NCBI RefSeq assembly: GCF_013266735.1
Contig: NZ_JABSNU010000002.1
Coordinates: 1 to 64,000 of the forward strand
DNA: 64,000 nt
DNA from: Pedobacter foliorum
GTDB lineage: Bacteria; Bacteroidota; Bacteroidia; Sphingobacteriales; Sphingobacteriaceae
Reading direction: 5' to 3'
The notes beneath the pieces are model-generated. The model was not told the DNA's origin and made no database searches. It saw only the letters and a program-made list of their open reading frames with translations. Each line of letters begins with the position of its first letter. Position 1 is the first letter of the stretch. Position numbers and translations under genes: made by a program. Of the stretch, positions 51,800 to 62,394 are shown in pieces.

Positions 51800-52939
51800 A
51801 TGAGAAAGGTATTTGCACTTTTATTGTTGCTACCCGGTGCGTCATTTTTTGGACAAGCACAAACAAATACAGCCAAAACAACCATTGTTATTAAGAACTC
51901 ATCTGATATAGATCGGGTAGGAGAAGTGTTGTCTATTAACTGGGCAAGTGTCATCACAAGATATCCGAGTATTGATACTGCTAATTTCAAAGTGTTGGAT
52001 GCTGTTACCAAAAAGGAAGTTCCTTTTCAGTTGGAGCATAAAGGAGAAGTAGCGATTCAGAATTTATTGATACAGGTTAATATTAAAGCAAAGGGGAATG
52101 CTAAGCTCTTAATTGTTGAGGGTAAACCTGCAGTTATGGCTAAAAAAACCTATGGCCGTTATGTTCCTGAACGTTATGACGATTTTGCATGGGAAAACGA
52201 TAAAGTGGCCAATCGGATGTACGGAAAGGCTTTGGAAACGAGAAAAGACAATGCTTTTGGGATAGATATTTGGGTGAAGAAAACCAATAAACTTGTAATT
52301 AACGATTGGTACAAAAGAGGAGATTACCATACCGATCATGGTGATGGAATGGATTACTATAGCGTAGGCTTAACATTAGGGGCGGGAGATATAGCGCCTT
52401 TTGTTAAAGATTCTGTGTATTACTCTAAAAATTATCACAATTGGAAAGTATTGGATAATGGTCCATTGCGAACCTCTTTTCGATTGTATTATGACGAACG
52501 GGATGTAGCTGGTAAATCGGTAAAAGTGGTAAAAACAATAACTCTGGATGCAGGGTCTCACTTTAATCGCATACAAGCTGATTATTCTTATTCAGGAGGT
52601 GCAGATCTTCCGGTAGTGATTGGTATAGTTAAACGTGCCGAACCGGGAGCTATTATTATGGATGAACAGCAGGGTATATTAGGCTACTGGGAGCCGGAGC
52701 ATGGTGTAGATGGAACTACTGGTGTAGCAACAATACTTCCCGCGGGAAAAGTAAAAATGAATACGGATAAGGTTCATTTGCTTACTCATACTTCGGTAAA
52801 AAGTAATGAACCGTTGGTGTATTATAATGGTTCTGCCTGGAGTAAGGGTAACGAAATTACCAATGCAAAGGCATGGTTTAAGCTTCTGGATACTTTTAAT
52901 CAGAAATTAAAGCAGCCCCTAACTGTAAAAGTGCAATAA
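51800..52939 (+). CDS. DUF4861 exported protein of the uronate operon
   Basis: 379 aa with a signal peptide (cleavage near FFGQAQ). The body matches DUF4861: YGRYVPERYDDFAWENDKVANRMYG near residue 120, GDYHTDHGDGMDYYSVGLTLGAGDIAPF, and ILGYWEPEHGVDGTTGVA. This family recurs in Bacteroidetes loci for uronate-rich polysaccharides. Enzymatic role not established here; placement between kduI and kduD implies a periplasmic step on unsaturated uronide oligosaccharides. Confidence 0.85.
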   Translation: MRKVFALLLLLPGASFFGQAQTNTAKTTIVIKNSSDIDRVGEVLSINWASVITRYPSIDTANFKVLDAVTKKEVPFQLEHKGEVAIQNLLIQVNIKAKGNAKLLIVEGKPAVMAKKTYGRYVPERYDDFAWENDKVANRMYGKALETRKDNAFGIDIWVKKTNKLVINDWYKRGDYHTDHGDGMDYYSVGLTLGAGDIAPFVKDSVYYSKNYHNWKVLDNGPLRTSFRLYYDERDVAGKSVKVVKTITLDAGSHFNRIQADYSYSGGADLPVVIGIVKRAEPGAIIMDEQQGILGYWEPEHGVDGTTGVATILPAGKVKMNTDKVHLLTHTSVKSNEPLVYYNGSAWSKGNEITNAKAWFKLLDTFNQKLKQPLTVKVQ

Positions 52940-52952
52940 GAAAAATAAAAAA

Positions 52953-53723
52953 ATGGCAGTGCTTGATTTATTCAATTTAAAAGGAAAAATAGCTTTAGTA
53001 ACAGGTTGTAAAAGAGGTATAGGTAAAGCTATGGCCGAAGCGCTTGCAGAAGCCGGTGCCGACATTATAGGTGTATCAGCAAGTTTAGAGCTATCAGGTA
53101 GCGAGGTAGAAAAATCTATAACCTCAATTGGTAAGCAATTTTATGCCTATCAATGTGATTTTAGTGATAGGAATTCACTTAAACAATTCATAGATCAGGT
53201 AAAAAAAGATCACCCTGTAATAGATATTTTGGTAAATAATGCAGGAACTATTTTAAGAAAGCCGATAGCTGAACACCCTGATGAGTATTGGGATGAAGTG
53301 GTTGCTGTAAATCAAACTGCTCCATTTATCCTGACAAGGGAAATTGGAAAAGAAATGGTTTTGAGAGGTAGTGGAAAGGTTATTTTTACAGCTTCACTAT
53401 TAACATTTCAAGGTGGTATTACTGTGCCGGGTTATGCTGCCAGTAAGGGTGCAATTGGTCAGTTAACAAAGGCTTTTGCTAATGAGTGGGCTGCTAAAGG
53501 AGTAAATGTAAATGCTATAGCACCAGGATATATTTCGACCGACAATACCACTGCGCTGAGAGCAGATGAGAATCGTAGTCGCTCTATTATGGAGCGTATT
53601 CCGGCTGGCCGTTGGGGTGATCCTGAAGATTTCAAAGGGCCGGTGGTTTTTCTGGCTTCAGAGGGGTCTTCTTACATGCACGGCACTGTTATGACGGTAG
53701 ACGGTGGCTGGATGGGGCGATAA
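52953..53723 (+). CDS. kduD: 2-dehydro-3-deoxy-D-gluconate 5-dehydrogenase (SDR)
   Basis: 256 aa classical short-chain dehydrogenase. Cofactor motif TGCKRGIG (17-24), LVNNAG, a serine in FTASLLTFQGG, and the catalytic pair Y161 and K165 (GYAASKGA), ending in VDGGWMGR. With kduI two genes upstream it most likely reduces 2,5-diketo-3-deoxygluconate to KDG using NAD(P)H. Last gene of the operon. The absence of a separate fructuronate reductase leaves open a second substrate. Confidence 0.93.
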   Translation: MAVLDLFNLKGKIALVTGCKRGIGKAMAEALAEAGADIIGVSASLELSGSEVEKSITSIGKQFYAYQCDFSDRNSLKQFIDQVKKDHPVIDILVNNAGTILRKPIAEHPDEYWDEVVAVNQTAPFILTREIGKEMVLRGSGKVIFTASLLTFQGGITVPGYAASKGAIGQLTKAFANEWAAKGVNVNAIAPGYISTDNTTALRADENRSRSIMERIPAGRWGDPEDFKGPVVFLASEGSSYMHGTVMTVDGGWMGR

Positions 53724-53740
53724 AGCTATATTGATAGAAA

Positions 53741-54373
53741 TTAAAGTAGACCCTGTTGGTTAGCAATGCTTATCAGTTCGGCCATGTTTTTTGCCTTTAG
53801 CTTTTGCAATATGTTTTTCCGATGATTTTCTACTGTAAATTTGCTTAAGAAAAGGTGTTCTGCAATGTGAGGAGTTGTGATACCATTTGCAATTAACTTG
53901 AGGATTTCCGTTTCTCTTTTTGTGAGTTTGGTTAGCCGGTTTTCTTTTAATTGAGCCTGTATAAGGATATCATTAATTGCTTTGCTGAATGTGATTTTAC
54001 CATTCAGCGCCTCTTCAATGCAAAACATAAGTTCATCTATTGAAGCATCTTTTAACACATATCCGCTTGCGCCATTTTCAAGCATCTTCATAATGCCACT
54101 TCGCTCCTGATGATTACTAAAAGCAAGCACAGTGGTTGTTGGCGATATACTTTTTATTTCTTTACATAAATCCATACCGTCTATACCGGGTAATACAATA
54201 TCCAAAAGCACAATCTTAACCGGAGTGGCTTTTAAGAAAGGAATAAAATCCATACCATTGGTAAAACTTCCAATGAGGTCAAATTTTTCTTTCTTCATTA
54301 AAAGTTTTGTCAATCCTTCAATAACAATAGGATGGTCATCTACAATGGCAAGGGTGGGTTTAGGTAGTAACAT
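53741..54373 (-). CDS. LuxR-type (NarL family) response regulator
   Basis: 210 aa. Receiver domain with acidic pair D12/D13 (IVDDHPIV), phospho-acceptor D58 (VLLDIVLPGIDG), S86 and K108 (YVLKDAS); C-terminal LuxR helix-turn-helix (LTKRETEILKLIANGITTPHIAEHLFLSKFTVENHRKNILQKL). Its start overlaps the end of the histidine kinase gene by 14 bases, giving a clear cognate pair. Confidence 0.93.
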   Translation of the reverse strand: MLLPKPTLAIVDDHPIVIEGLTKLLMKKEKFDLIGSFTNGMDFIPFLKATPVKIVLLDIVLPGIDGMDLCKEIKSISPTTTVLAFSNHQERSGIMKMLENGASGYVLKDASIDELMFCIEEALNGKITFSKAINDILIQAQLKENRLTKLTKRETEILKLIANGITTPHIAEHLFLSKFTVENHRKNILQKLKAKNMAELISIANQQGLL

Positions 54374-56375
54374 TCAGTTCTATATTTATGGAAGTACCTT
54401 GTTCGTTTTCTTTTGATAAAATTTCTATTGTTCCGCTTAGATGCTCAACTCGGCTTTTGATGTTCTTAAGCCCAATACCTTGGTTTTTTAAAGGCGCACC
54501 GACATCAAAACCTTTGCCATCATCATCAACGGTAATGAAAAATACATCTTCACTTTGGGTGCATTGTAAAAGTATATTTTTGGCATCGGCATGTTTGACA
54601 GCATTGGTTAATGCCTCTTGTACAATGCGATAAATGGTAATCTGCTCCTGGACAGGTGGCTCGGTCTGTATGTTTAACCATTGGAACACTACATCTAGGT
54701 TTTGGGTGCTTAGCGTTTCACATAAATCACGTAGCGCAGCCTCTAAACCCAGTTTTAAAAGCATTCCGGGTATCATATTATGCGCTATACGCCGTAGTTC
54801 TGTTATCGCATTTTCCAGCTGGACAACCACATTCCCTAACTCAGTATCAGTGTTGTTGGTTTTTTCCTGTGTGTAATGGGTTAAATTGACTTTAGCGGTA
54901 GATAGCATTCCGCCTAAACCATCATGTAAGTCGCGAGCTACCCGGTTTTGTTCATCCTCTTTAGTATCCAGCATTACCTGCACCACATCTATTTGCCTTT
55001 GCCTTTCTATATCTATCAGCTGTTGCTGATGATTTAGTTCTTTTTGTGTAGCTAACTTTTTGCTGTTCCTATAAAAAAGCCAGCCCAAAATAGCAATCAC
55101 AAATAAAAACAAACTAGTCAAACTCAATAACCAATTTAGGAGACGATTTTGTTTGATTTTATAATTGGCATTTTCGTTTTCGGCATGCAGAGATACAATT
55201 TTCTTCTCCTTCTCTGCAGTTTTGTATTTTATTTCCAGATTGCTGATATCCGTTTTTAGTTTGCTTTCGCTTAAACTATCTCCCAGCGTTTTACTTTTTT
55301 TTAACCAGATATAAGCTTTGGCCATATTGCCGGTTGTATAATGAAGGCTGGCTAACGCATTAAATGTTTTTAATCGGTTTTGAGTTAAAGAGTTTGTCTC
55401 TTTTTGCTTCACCAAATCCATTAAAATTTTCTCTGCCTCGGGGTAACGTTTTTGATCAATAAGAATGGTGTGCTTATCGAAAGCGATTTCTTGTAAGGAG
55501 TAATTATCATTTAGCTCTTTCGCTAGTTTTATCGCCTCGTTGGCATGTTGTAGTGCTTTTTGATATTGTTTGGTAGCTGTAAAATATGTGGTGGCACATT
55601 TATAATAGTCAAGTAGAAATATTTCTATGCGATAGGGAGAAACCACATTTTTTGATTTGTCCAGCAATATTTTGGCTAAATCCAGATATTTTTTTGTTTG
55701 CTGGTACTTTCCTAAACCAGAATAATTATCTGCAGCAGTTAAATAAGCATTTACCAGTAAAAAATATTGACTCGAAGGTGCATTTTGAAAATGTTCAATA
55801 CCTTGATTCAGATAGGGAATTGCCTTGTCGTACTGTTTTAAATTCATAAATATCGCAGCTATTGAAATGTATTCAGTACCCAGCCATATTTTGTCACCTG
55901 CTTTTTTTGATAATGGAAGAACATGATTAATCAATGCATCTAAGGCTCCTTTATGATCATCCTGATGTTGTTGCACTAAGGCGTAGTTATGCCAGGCCCC
56001 GGCTCGTTCCTGATAAGCCTCTTTGGTCGAGAAAGCCGAAAGCTCTTTGTCGGCTTTTAAATAATTGATCTCACTTTTAGTGCCATCTATTCCTAAATAA
56101 TAATTAGCTAAGTAAGAATAGTAGATCGCTTTCAGGTAAGGATACTTATCGCCGTGTGCCTTTCCCTTTTCCAGATAAGCTTTTGATTTAGTCGTATCCT
56201 GTTCTCTCCAAAAATCAGATAGTAAGAAGTAGTTACGAGCCTTTATACTATCAGAACTGGTTTTCTCGATCAATTGATTAAGACTATCGAGATACTTTTT
56301 GTCTGGAGTAGAAGATTGCGCGCTACTCTTAAAAAATGTCAGAAGAAGAAGTAAACTAAAGCAACATGTTTTCAT
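54360..56375 (-). CDS. TPR-containing histidine kinase (HisKA_3 type)
   Basis: 671 aa from the ATG at 56375, where a signal peptide begins (CCFSLLLLLTFFKSSAQ); the frame is open further upstream but would run into the divergent gene. TPR helices fill the periplasmic part (about 25-390), followed by one membrane helix (LLNWLLSLTSLFLFVIAILGWLFY), a coiled coil, HisKA_3 dimerisation with the phospho-accepting H484 in RDLHDGLGGML, and a HATPase domain (QEALTNAVKHADAKNI, DDDGKGFD, GIGLKNIKSRVEHLSG). Signal unknown. Co-transcribed with the response regulator. Confidence 0.9.
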   Translation of the reverse strand: MKTCCFSLLLLLTFFKSSAQSSTPDKKYLDSLNQLIEKTSSDSIKARNYFLLSDFWREQDTTKSKAYLEKGKAHGDKYPYLKAIYYSYLANYYLGIDGTKSEINYLKADKELSAFSTKEAYQERAGAWHNYALVQQHQDDHKGALDALINHVLPLSKKAGDKIWLGTEYISIAAIFMNLKQYDKAIPYLNQGIEHFQNAPSSQYFLLVNAYLTAADNYSGLGKYQQTKKYLDLAKILLDKSKNVVSPYRIEIFLLDYYKCATTYFTATKQYQKALQHANEAIKLAKELNDNYSLQEIAFDKHTILIDQKRYPEAEKILMDLVKQKETNSLTQNRLKTFNALASLHYTTGNMAKAYIWLKKSKTLGDSLSESKLKTDISNLEIKYKTAEKEKKIVSLHAENENANYKIKQNRLLNWLLSLTSLFLFVIAILGWLFYRNSKKLATQKELNHQQQLIDIERQRQIDVVQVMLDTKEDEQNRVARDLHDGLGGMLSTAKVNLTHYTQEKTNNTDTELGNVVVQLENAITELRRIAHNMIPGMLLKLGLEAALRDLCETLSTQNLDVVFQWLNIQTEPPVQEQITIYRIVQEALTNAVKHADAKNILLQCTQSEDVFFITVDDDGKGFDVGAPLKNQGIGLKNIKSRVEHLSGTIEILSKENEQGTSINIELNVTT

Positions 56376-56559
56376 TGGCCGAGGGATGTATGGTGAATTT
56401 TTATCCCCCGATAAGGTTAAGCATAATCTATATCTTATGGAAATAAAATGTAGAATATAGCTGTTTACAGCTATATAAGAATGACTGCTTATAGTTATTG
56501 TGGTACTTATTCTCGGGATATAACTTTGAATAAATAAGTCAAAATAACAAATACAACCT

Positions 56560-57027
56560 ATGAAAATCAAAAAAAATGTAATGATGCTGGCCTGCGGGAT
56601 GATAGCTTTAACTGTTTTATTCTCTTGTAAAAAGAAAGATGGCGACAGTCCATCAAGTGATAAAAAAGCAAAAATTACCATAACCCTTTCAAGTGAATTT
56701 AAAAAGGCGGAGAGTGATAAATTTGATGTAACCCTTGTTGCATCTAAAGGCAATGGGACAACTGTAGACTGGAATGTGAACGGAGTTCTGGTTAAAGGTG
56801 CTTCACTAAATTTGGGTACCGATGATTTTAACGGAGGAAAGACAATAGTTATAGAATCAGCCAGTGGTTTTTATACAGGTGCTTTAAATATTGGGGGTTT
56901 TGAATTTGGTGCCACACCTTTTACTGTTACGTACAAAGTTGAGGTTAATGGGAAATTAATTGATGAAGGATCTCAAAGAATAGTGAAAGATAGAGATCCA
57001 ATTTTCACAAAAACTATTCAATTATAA
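56560..57027 (+). CDS. Small lipoprotein of unknown function
   Basis: 155 aa. Lipobox LFSC, lipidated at C23, followed by a charged linker KKKDGDSPSSDKK. The mature part (about 38-155) appears all beta (ITITLSSEFKKAESDKFDVTLVA, TVDWNVNGVLVKGASLNLG, FTVTYKVEVNGKLIDEGSQRI), perhaps one immunoglobulin-like domain. No family recognised. Divergent from the histidine kinase gene, which may control it. Confidence 0.7.
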   Translation: MKIKKNVMMLACGMIALTVLFSCKKKDGDSPSSDKKAKITITLSSEFKKAESDKFDVTLVASKGNGTTVDWNVNGVLVKGASLNLGTDDFNGGKTIVIESASGFYTGALNIGGFEFGATPFTVTYKVEVNGKLIDEGSQRIVKDRDPIFTKTIQL

Positions 57028-57085
57028 GTAAGTATTGCATCTCAAACCCTTAAATACAATGAATGAGTAATTTGCTGTGCAAACT

Positions 57086-57125
57086 AAAGAGCCCGTATCA
57101 TTTTGATTAATGATGCGGACTCTTT
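57086..57125. terminator. Bidirectional terminator between convergent lipoprotein genes
   Basis: 17-bp stem, arms 57086-57102 and 57109-57125, loop TTGATT, with two positions that pair as G-T in RNA, beginning AAAGAG and ending CTCTTT. Serves the small lipoprotein gene and the convergent IPT/TIG gene. Confidence 0.75.
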
Positions 57126-57153
57126 AATTTATGCGGTAATGTGCTAATTTTTT

Positions 57154-58812
57154 TTAATTAGTAACCGTAAAATTGTTTGAACTTGTTACAGTTTGTCCAT
57201 TAGTCATTACAGTTAATTTCATGGTACCAGGATTTAAATTTGACGGTACAGCAACAGTGATTGTATTTTCAGTAATACTAGAAATTGGCGCTTCAATAGT
57301 GCCGAATTTAACATAAGCACCATAGTTTTTTGCAAAACCATCACCTTTTATAGTTACAACAGTTCCAGCATTTCCTGAGGTAGGCGAAAATGAGGTAATG
57401 GAAGGACCAACGATTTTGAAATCCTTGGCAATTGTAAGTTTCTTACCACCAACAGCTAAATAGATTTTTACATTTCCTTCATTTATGCCTCCAGGAACTT
57501 CAACCCTTAAATTTGTAGTTGAGGTAGGATTGCCATATATAGCTACATCTCCAAAGTAGACAGTATATAATGCGCCGGGAATAAAATTCCCTGTAATATT
57601 TACTTCTTTACCAGGACCACCAGATACAGGAGAAAAATCAGTAAATGTGTAAGGTAATACTTTAAGTTTTTTTGGAGTAGTTATTGTATGAGGGGGAAAT
57701 GTTATGCTAACTGTGTAATCGCCAGCAGCCAGGTTTTCTGGAACAATAATGTCATAACCTCCGTTATAGTTAAAGTTAATTTCAGCACTGGTACTTCCAA
57801 TTTTTGCAGTAACTGGAGTTGTATCGTAGGGCGGTAAATTAGGTCCTGAGATATAGAATGAACCTCCAGGTAAGGTGACTTCTGTTGACATTACAGTAAT
57901 TTCAGGAGGTAGAATTGTAAACTCTCCGGGTAAATCAATCTTTTTATTGTCTACCATGACAGATATTTTTGATGTTACCTTGTCTGTGGATGGTGCAAAT
58001 ATGAAAAGCGTACCCGAATATTGTGGATTTACAGGGTGTTCACCAAAAAATAAGTTAATATAATTTGAGTAACTGTATGGGTCCGATAGGTTATCTCCCG
58101 AAAAAGCAATATACGTTCCTATTGGTCCCGATTTTGGTGAAAAATCTTTAACATTAGCTAATATTGTAAAGCCATTTGAGGTAGATACTCTTTGGCCGGC
58201 AATAATTACTTCTACATTAAGTCCATAACCATTTGGAGCTGGAATCCCTTGAGGAACTTCAGCTATTATTTCTGTATCAGAAACAGATATTACTTTTGCT
58301 TTCGTATTATGAAACATAACAGTTACCGAACTATCGGATTCAGCATAAAATTTCCCTGAAATTTTAACAAGATCCCCTGATTTTCCTGAAGTAGGTGTAA
58401 TGTTTCCAGCTTGTTGACTAGGTAAAGTGATCTGTATTAGTTTTCCTAGTGCGGTTCCTTTTTCGTCAGTTATGTATGCTCTAACATAAACAATTGGTGA
58501 ATAGTAGGGACTACTTGTACTGAGGTTGCGAACTTCCTTTGTAAATTCACCCTGTGGTATGTTTTTACCTAAAGATATTTTTGTCCCCTTTCCTTCGCTA
58601 ACATCAGACGTTAAGCTGTATATAAAACCATAGTCAAATGGGTTAAAATTGCCTTTGTTTACAATGCTACCTGTAAAAGTTGCTGCATTAGGTGCCAGTG
58701 CAGTAGCAGATAATGTTTGAATTTCAGGACCTGAAAGGTTGTCTTTTTTACAACTCTGTAGCTGAAAAAAAACGAATAGAGCTGTCGCAATTAATAATAC
58801 ATTCTTTTTCAT
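57154..58812 (-). CDS. IPT/TIG-repeat lipoprotein
   Basis: 552 aa. Lipobox LQSC, lipidated at C21. An N-terminal fibronectin-like domain (about 25-130, ETLSATALAP-type strands, YGFIYSL) is followed by about five IPT/TIG domains with the recurring opening pattern: ITPTSGKSGDLVKISGKF, FSPKSGPIGTYIAFSGDNL, LPGGSFYISGPNL, FSPVSGGPGKEVNITGNF and FSPTSGNAGTVVTIKGDGF. Such proteins are cell-surface binding or scaffold proteins; in Bacteroidetes related ones bind glycans. 14 bases after the outer-membrane barrel gene; they probably work together at the surface. Confidence 0.85.
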   Translation of the reverse strand: MKKNVLLIATALFVFFQLQSCKKDNLSGPEIQTLSATALAPNAATFTGSIVNKGNFNPFDYGFIYSLTSDVSEGKGTKISLGKNIPQGEFTKEVRNLSTSSPYYSPIVYVRAYITDEKGTALGKLIQITLPSQQAGNITPTSGKSGDLVKISGKFYAESDSSVTVMFHNTKAKVISVSDTEIIAEVPQGIPAPNGYGLNVEVIIAGQRVSTSNGFTILANVKDFSPKSGPIGTYIAFSGDNLSDPYSYSNYINLFFGEHPVNPQYSGTLFIFAPSTDKVTSKISVMVDNKKIDLPGEFTILPPEITVMSTEVTLPGGSFYISGPNLPPYDTTPVTAKIGSTSAEINFNYNGGYDIIVPENLAAGDYTVSITFPPHTITTPKKLKVLPYTFTDFSPVSGGPGKEVNITGNFIPGALYTVYFGDVAIYGNPTSTTNLRVEVPGGINEGNVKIYLAVGGKKLTIAKDFKIVGPSITSFSPTSGNAGTVVTIKGDGFAKNYGAYVKFGTIEAPISSITENTITVAVPSNLNPGTMKLTVMTNGQTVTSSNNFTVTN

Positions 58813-58826
58813 ATTGAGAACGATAA

Positions 58827-59624
58827 TTAAAATGAATAACCAACACGAACACCATTTATTAGTGTCGGGCCAAATGTCGATGCCGATTTTTTGCCGGTAT
58901 CATTGAAGTTGCTATTCGGTTGGCCTGTATTTGGATTTTGACCTGTAGATATTACCTCGATGTTTTTATATTCCGTTTTCGATATATTGAAGTTAAATTC
59001 ATAACCAATAAAGAAATCCTTGGCAACATAAAAATCAAAACCTGCAATTAAGTTTAAGCCATAACGTGTGTATGCATTTTCTTGTAGCTGATTATAATAG
59101 TTTGGACTGTTCGGTATGTAAATAGTTTCGAGCCAACCATTTTTAATAGAGGTAGAAGAACCATTATCCTTAATTTCCTGACTTGATGATCTACTGCTTA
59201 TTGAAAAGTCGGCTGCAACATAAGGAGACAATCGTTTGGTACCTTTAAAGTGCTTTTCTACACCAAAGTTAAATCCAATTAAAGTACTTTTTCTTTCATT
59301 GTTAATGAAAACACTTTGTGTACCATAAGGGTTGTTAAAATTTGCGGTAGAGTCTTTTTTGCTGACATTAAAACCTAATCTTAAAGCTATGTCGGGGCTA
59401 ATAAAATATCTTACTTTAATTTGATTAAGAGAGTTGTTTAAACTTAAGTTTCCTTTGAAAGGATTGAAATTTAGCTCAGTAACTATAGAGCCTGTACTTG
59501 GTTTGAAAGGTTGTTGAGCTTTGTCAATTTTTTTTGATATTGTATCAACATTAATTTGTGAGGTTTGGGCATAGCATGCCGTGCTAGCAATTGCAAGTGC
59601 AATTGAAAAGAGCGTTTTCTTCAT
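58827..59624 (-). CDS. Outer-membrane beta-barrel protein
   Basis: 265 aa from the ATG at 59624, which opens the signal peptide MKKTLFSIALAIASTACYAQ. A longer start at 59666 lies beyond a TACATTTG box (59642-59649, minus strand) that looks like a -7 element, so the shorter form is preferred. Alternating amphipathic strands (IKVRYFISPDIALRLGFNV, KHFKGTKRLSPYVAADFSIS, YGLNLIAGFDFYVAKDFFIGYEFNF) end in VRVGYSF with terminal Phe, as in outer-membrane barrels. Confidence 0.82.
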   Translation of the reverse strand: MKKTLFSIALAIASTACYAQTSQINVDTISKKIDKAQQPFKPSTGSIVTELNFNPFKGNLSLNNSLNQIKVRYFISPDIALRLGFNVSKKDSTANFNNPYGTQSVFINNERKSTLIGFNFGVEKHFKGTKRLSPYVAADFSISSRSSSQEIKDNGSSTSIKNGWLETIYIPNSPNYYNQLQENAYTRYGLNLIAGFDFYVAKDFFIGYEFNFNISKTEYKNIEVISTGQNPNTGQPNSNFNDTGKKSASTFGPTLINGVRVGYSF

Positions 59625-59717
59625 GTCGTTAATTTTTTTGCCAAATGTAGAAAAGAATTTATTCATAATTATTCTCAGAAGCTATTTAATTTAATTGTAA
59701 ACTTTTGTGGTTGATAG

Positions 59718-61268
<1,551 letters not shown>

Positions 61269-61287
61269 TAATTTGATAACATAATTT

Positions 61288-61327
61288 AAAAAGCGTCTTG
61301 ATCAATATTGATCAAGACGCTTTTTTT
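61288..61327 (+). terminator. Terminator of guaB
   Basis: A long perfect palindrome, starting AAAAAGCGTCTTGATCAA, centred near 61306-61307 and followed by a T run. It lies about 20 bases after the guaB stop. Confidence 0.9.
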
Positions 61328-61335
61328 GTACACCA

Positions 61336-61419
61336 CGTCATCCTGAATTTATTTCAGAACCTCTCGCCAACTATTCGAAACATGCTCAAGAGAGGTCCTG
61401 AAATAAATTCAGGATGACG
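61336..61419. repeat. REP-like inverted repeat element
   Basis: Two 30-base arms, 61336-61365 and 61390-61419, are reverse complements with one mismatch, around a 24-base loop. The outer ends read CGTCATCCTGAATTTATTTC and its complement. A related half-arm lies at the map stop codon (63678-63698), so this is one of a dispersed family. Confidence 0.8.
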
Positions 61420-61498
61420 ACAGTCTCTTATTGTTTAGCCTGTTAACTGTCTGTTTCTCGTGCCAAATCAAACTCAACTTTGACAATAGTCTAACAGA

Positions 61499-61542
61499 GT
61501 CTGAGTTGAGCCTGAGGAGAGTCTGAGTTGAGTCTGACATGT
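61499..61542. repeat. Four tandem degenerate 11-bp repeats
   Basis: Four 11-mers in a row, consensus GTCTGAGTTGA; the first and third are identical, and the fourth drifts. A partial fifth unit may precede them. This lies in the 305-bp gap between guaB and a secreted-protein gene. Same unit length as the array at 11630-11684. Confidence 0.7.
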
Positions 61543-61573
61543 TAACCACACTAAGCAATTTCTAATACCGATT

Positions 61574-62281
61574 TTATAGAAATTCGTCTGGCCCCAATTC
61601 CCAGGTCCACGGCTTTTTAAAATTCGAAAAATTCTTAAGCGTTTTAAACGTTAAATTCTGCTCAATAATCTCGTTTGCTGAATCTGTATTGCTCATTTTC
61701 CCGATAGTGATAATTCGCTTTTTGTTTACAAAATCATACTTTTTGCTATTCATATCCCCAGATCCACTATGGTAAGAGTAATTGCTTGCTTTGGTAAGTT
61801 GCCAGTCTTTGTCCTGATATTTAAAGCTGTAAGTGAGTTTCCATCTCCAATTTCCACCGCCTTCAAAAGCGAGGTTAAGTATATTGTCGGTAATTGCCAG
61901 CGGACGTAAAGGATCGCCCATAGCACCACCTTCTTCGGATCTTAAAACGAAATCATTGTTTTGGGTAACCAACTTATAGTTTCTGCCCGATTTAAAATAG
62001 ACAGCAAGCATTCTGGGTCTTTGTGTTTCGGTAATGAGTTCGGTAGTATTATCTCCATATGCCCTGTTTTCTTTAACGGCAGCATAAAACTCATAGATCA
62101 AGGCTAAATCTTCAACCTTATCATTGTTTAAATCTCCGTAAACGGAATCTATAACTTTCCACTGTGCGGGAATGAGTGATTTTATTGTTTTTCCTTGTGG
62201 ATTAAGAGCCGGATACTTAAAAGATTGAGCATACGTAGCAGAATAACAAAACAATAAAAGCGCAATTAGTCTTATTCTCAT
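61574..62281 (-). CDS. Secreted protein of unknown function
   Basis: 235 aa from the ATG at 62281 (an ATG 12 bases earlier is possible). Signal peptide MRIRLIALLLFCYSATYAQ. The mature part opens with VIDSVYGDLNNDKVEDLALIYEF, an FG-GAP-like or dockerin-like Asp-rich loop followed by a hydrophobic strand, and later LAFEGGGNWRWKLTYSFKYQDKDWQL. No family recognised with certainty. Probably periplasmic. Confidence 0.65.
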   Translation of the reverse strand: MRIRLIALLLFCYSATYAQSFKYPALNPQGKTIKSLIPAQWKVIDSVYGDLNNDKVEDLALIYEFYAAVKENRAYGDNTTELITETQRPRMLAVYFKSGRNYKLVTQNNDFVLRSEEGGAMGDPLRPLAITDNILNLAFEGGGNWRWKLTYSFKYQDKDWQLTKASNYSYHSGSGDMNSKKYDFVNKKRIITIGKMSNTDSANEIIEQNLTFKTLKNFSNFKKPWTWELGPDEFL

Positions 62282-62341
62282 ATTTCTATACAACGATTAA
62301 ATATGATGATTTATTCTAATTATCGATTTAATAAAAAGCAC

Positions 62342-62365
62342 AAAAGCCGGAATCCTCCGGCTTTT
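62342..62365 (-). terminator. Terminator of the small secreted-protein gene
   Basis: AAAAGCCGGA (62342-62351), four-base loop, TCCGGCTTTT (62356-62365); on the minus strand a T-rich tract follows. It ends the 62395-62706 gene. Confidence 0.75.
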
Positions 62366-62394
62366 ATGGGTATTAGCTATATTTGTATCGTGAT

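Noticed and set aside
56376..56753. N-terminal extension of the histidine kinase
   Set aside because: It would precede a clear signal peptide and run into the divergent lipoprotein gene on the other strand.
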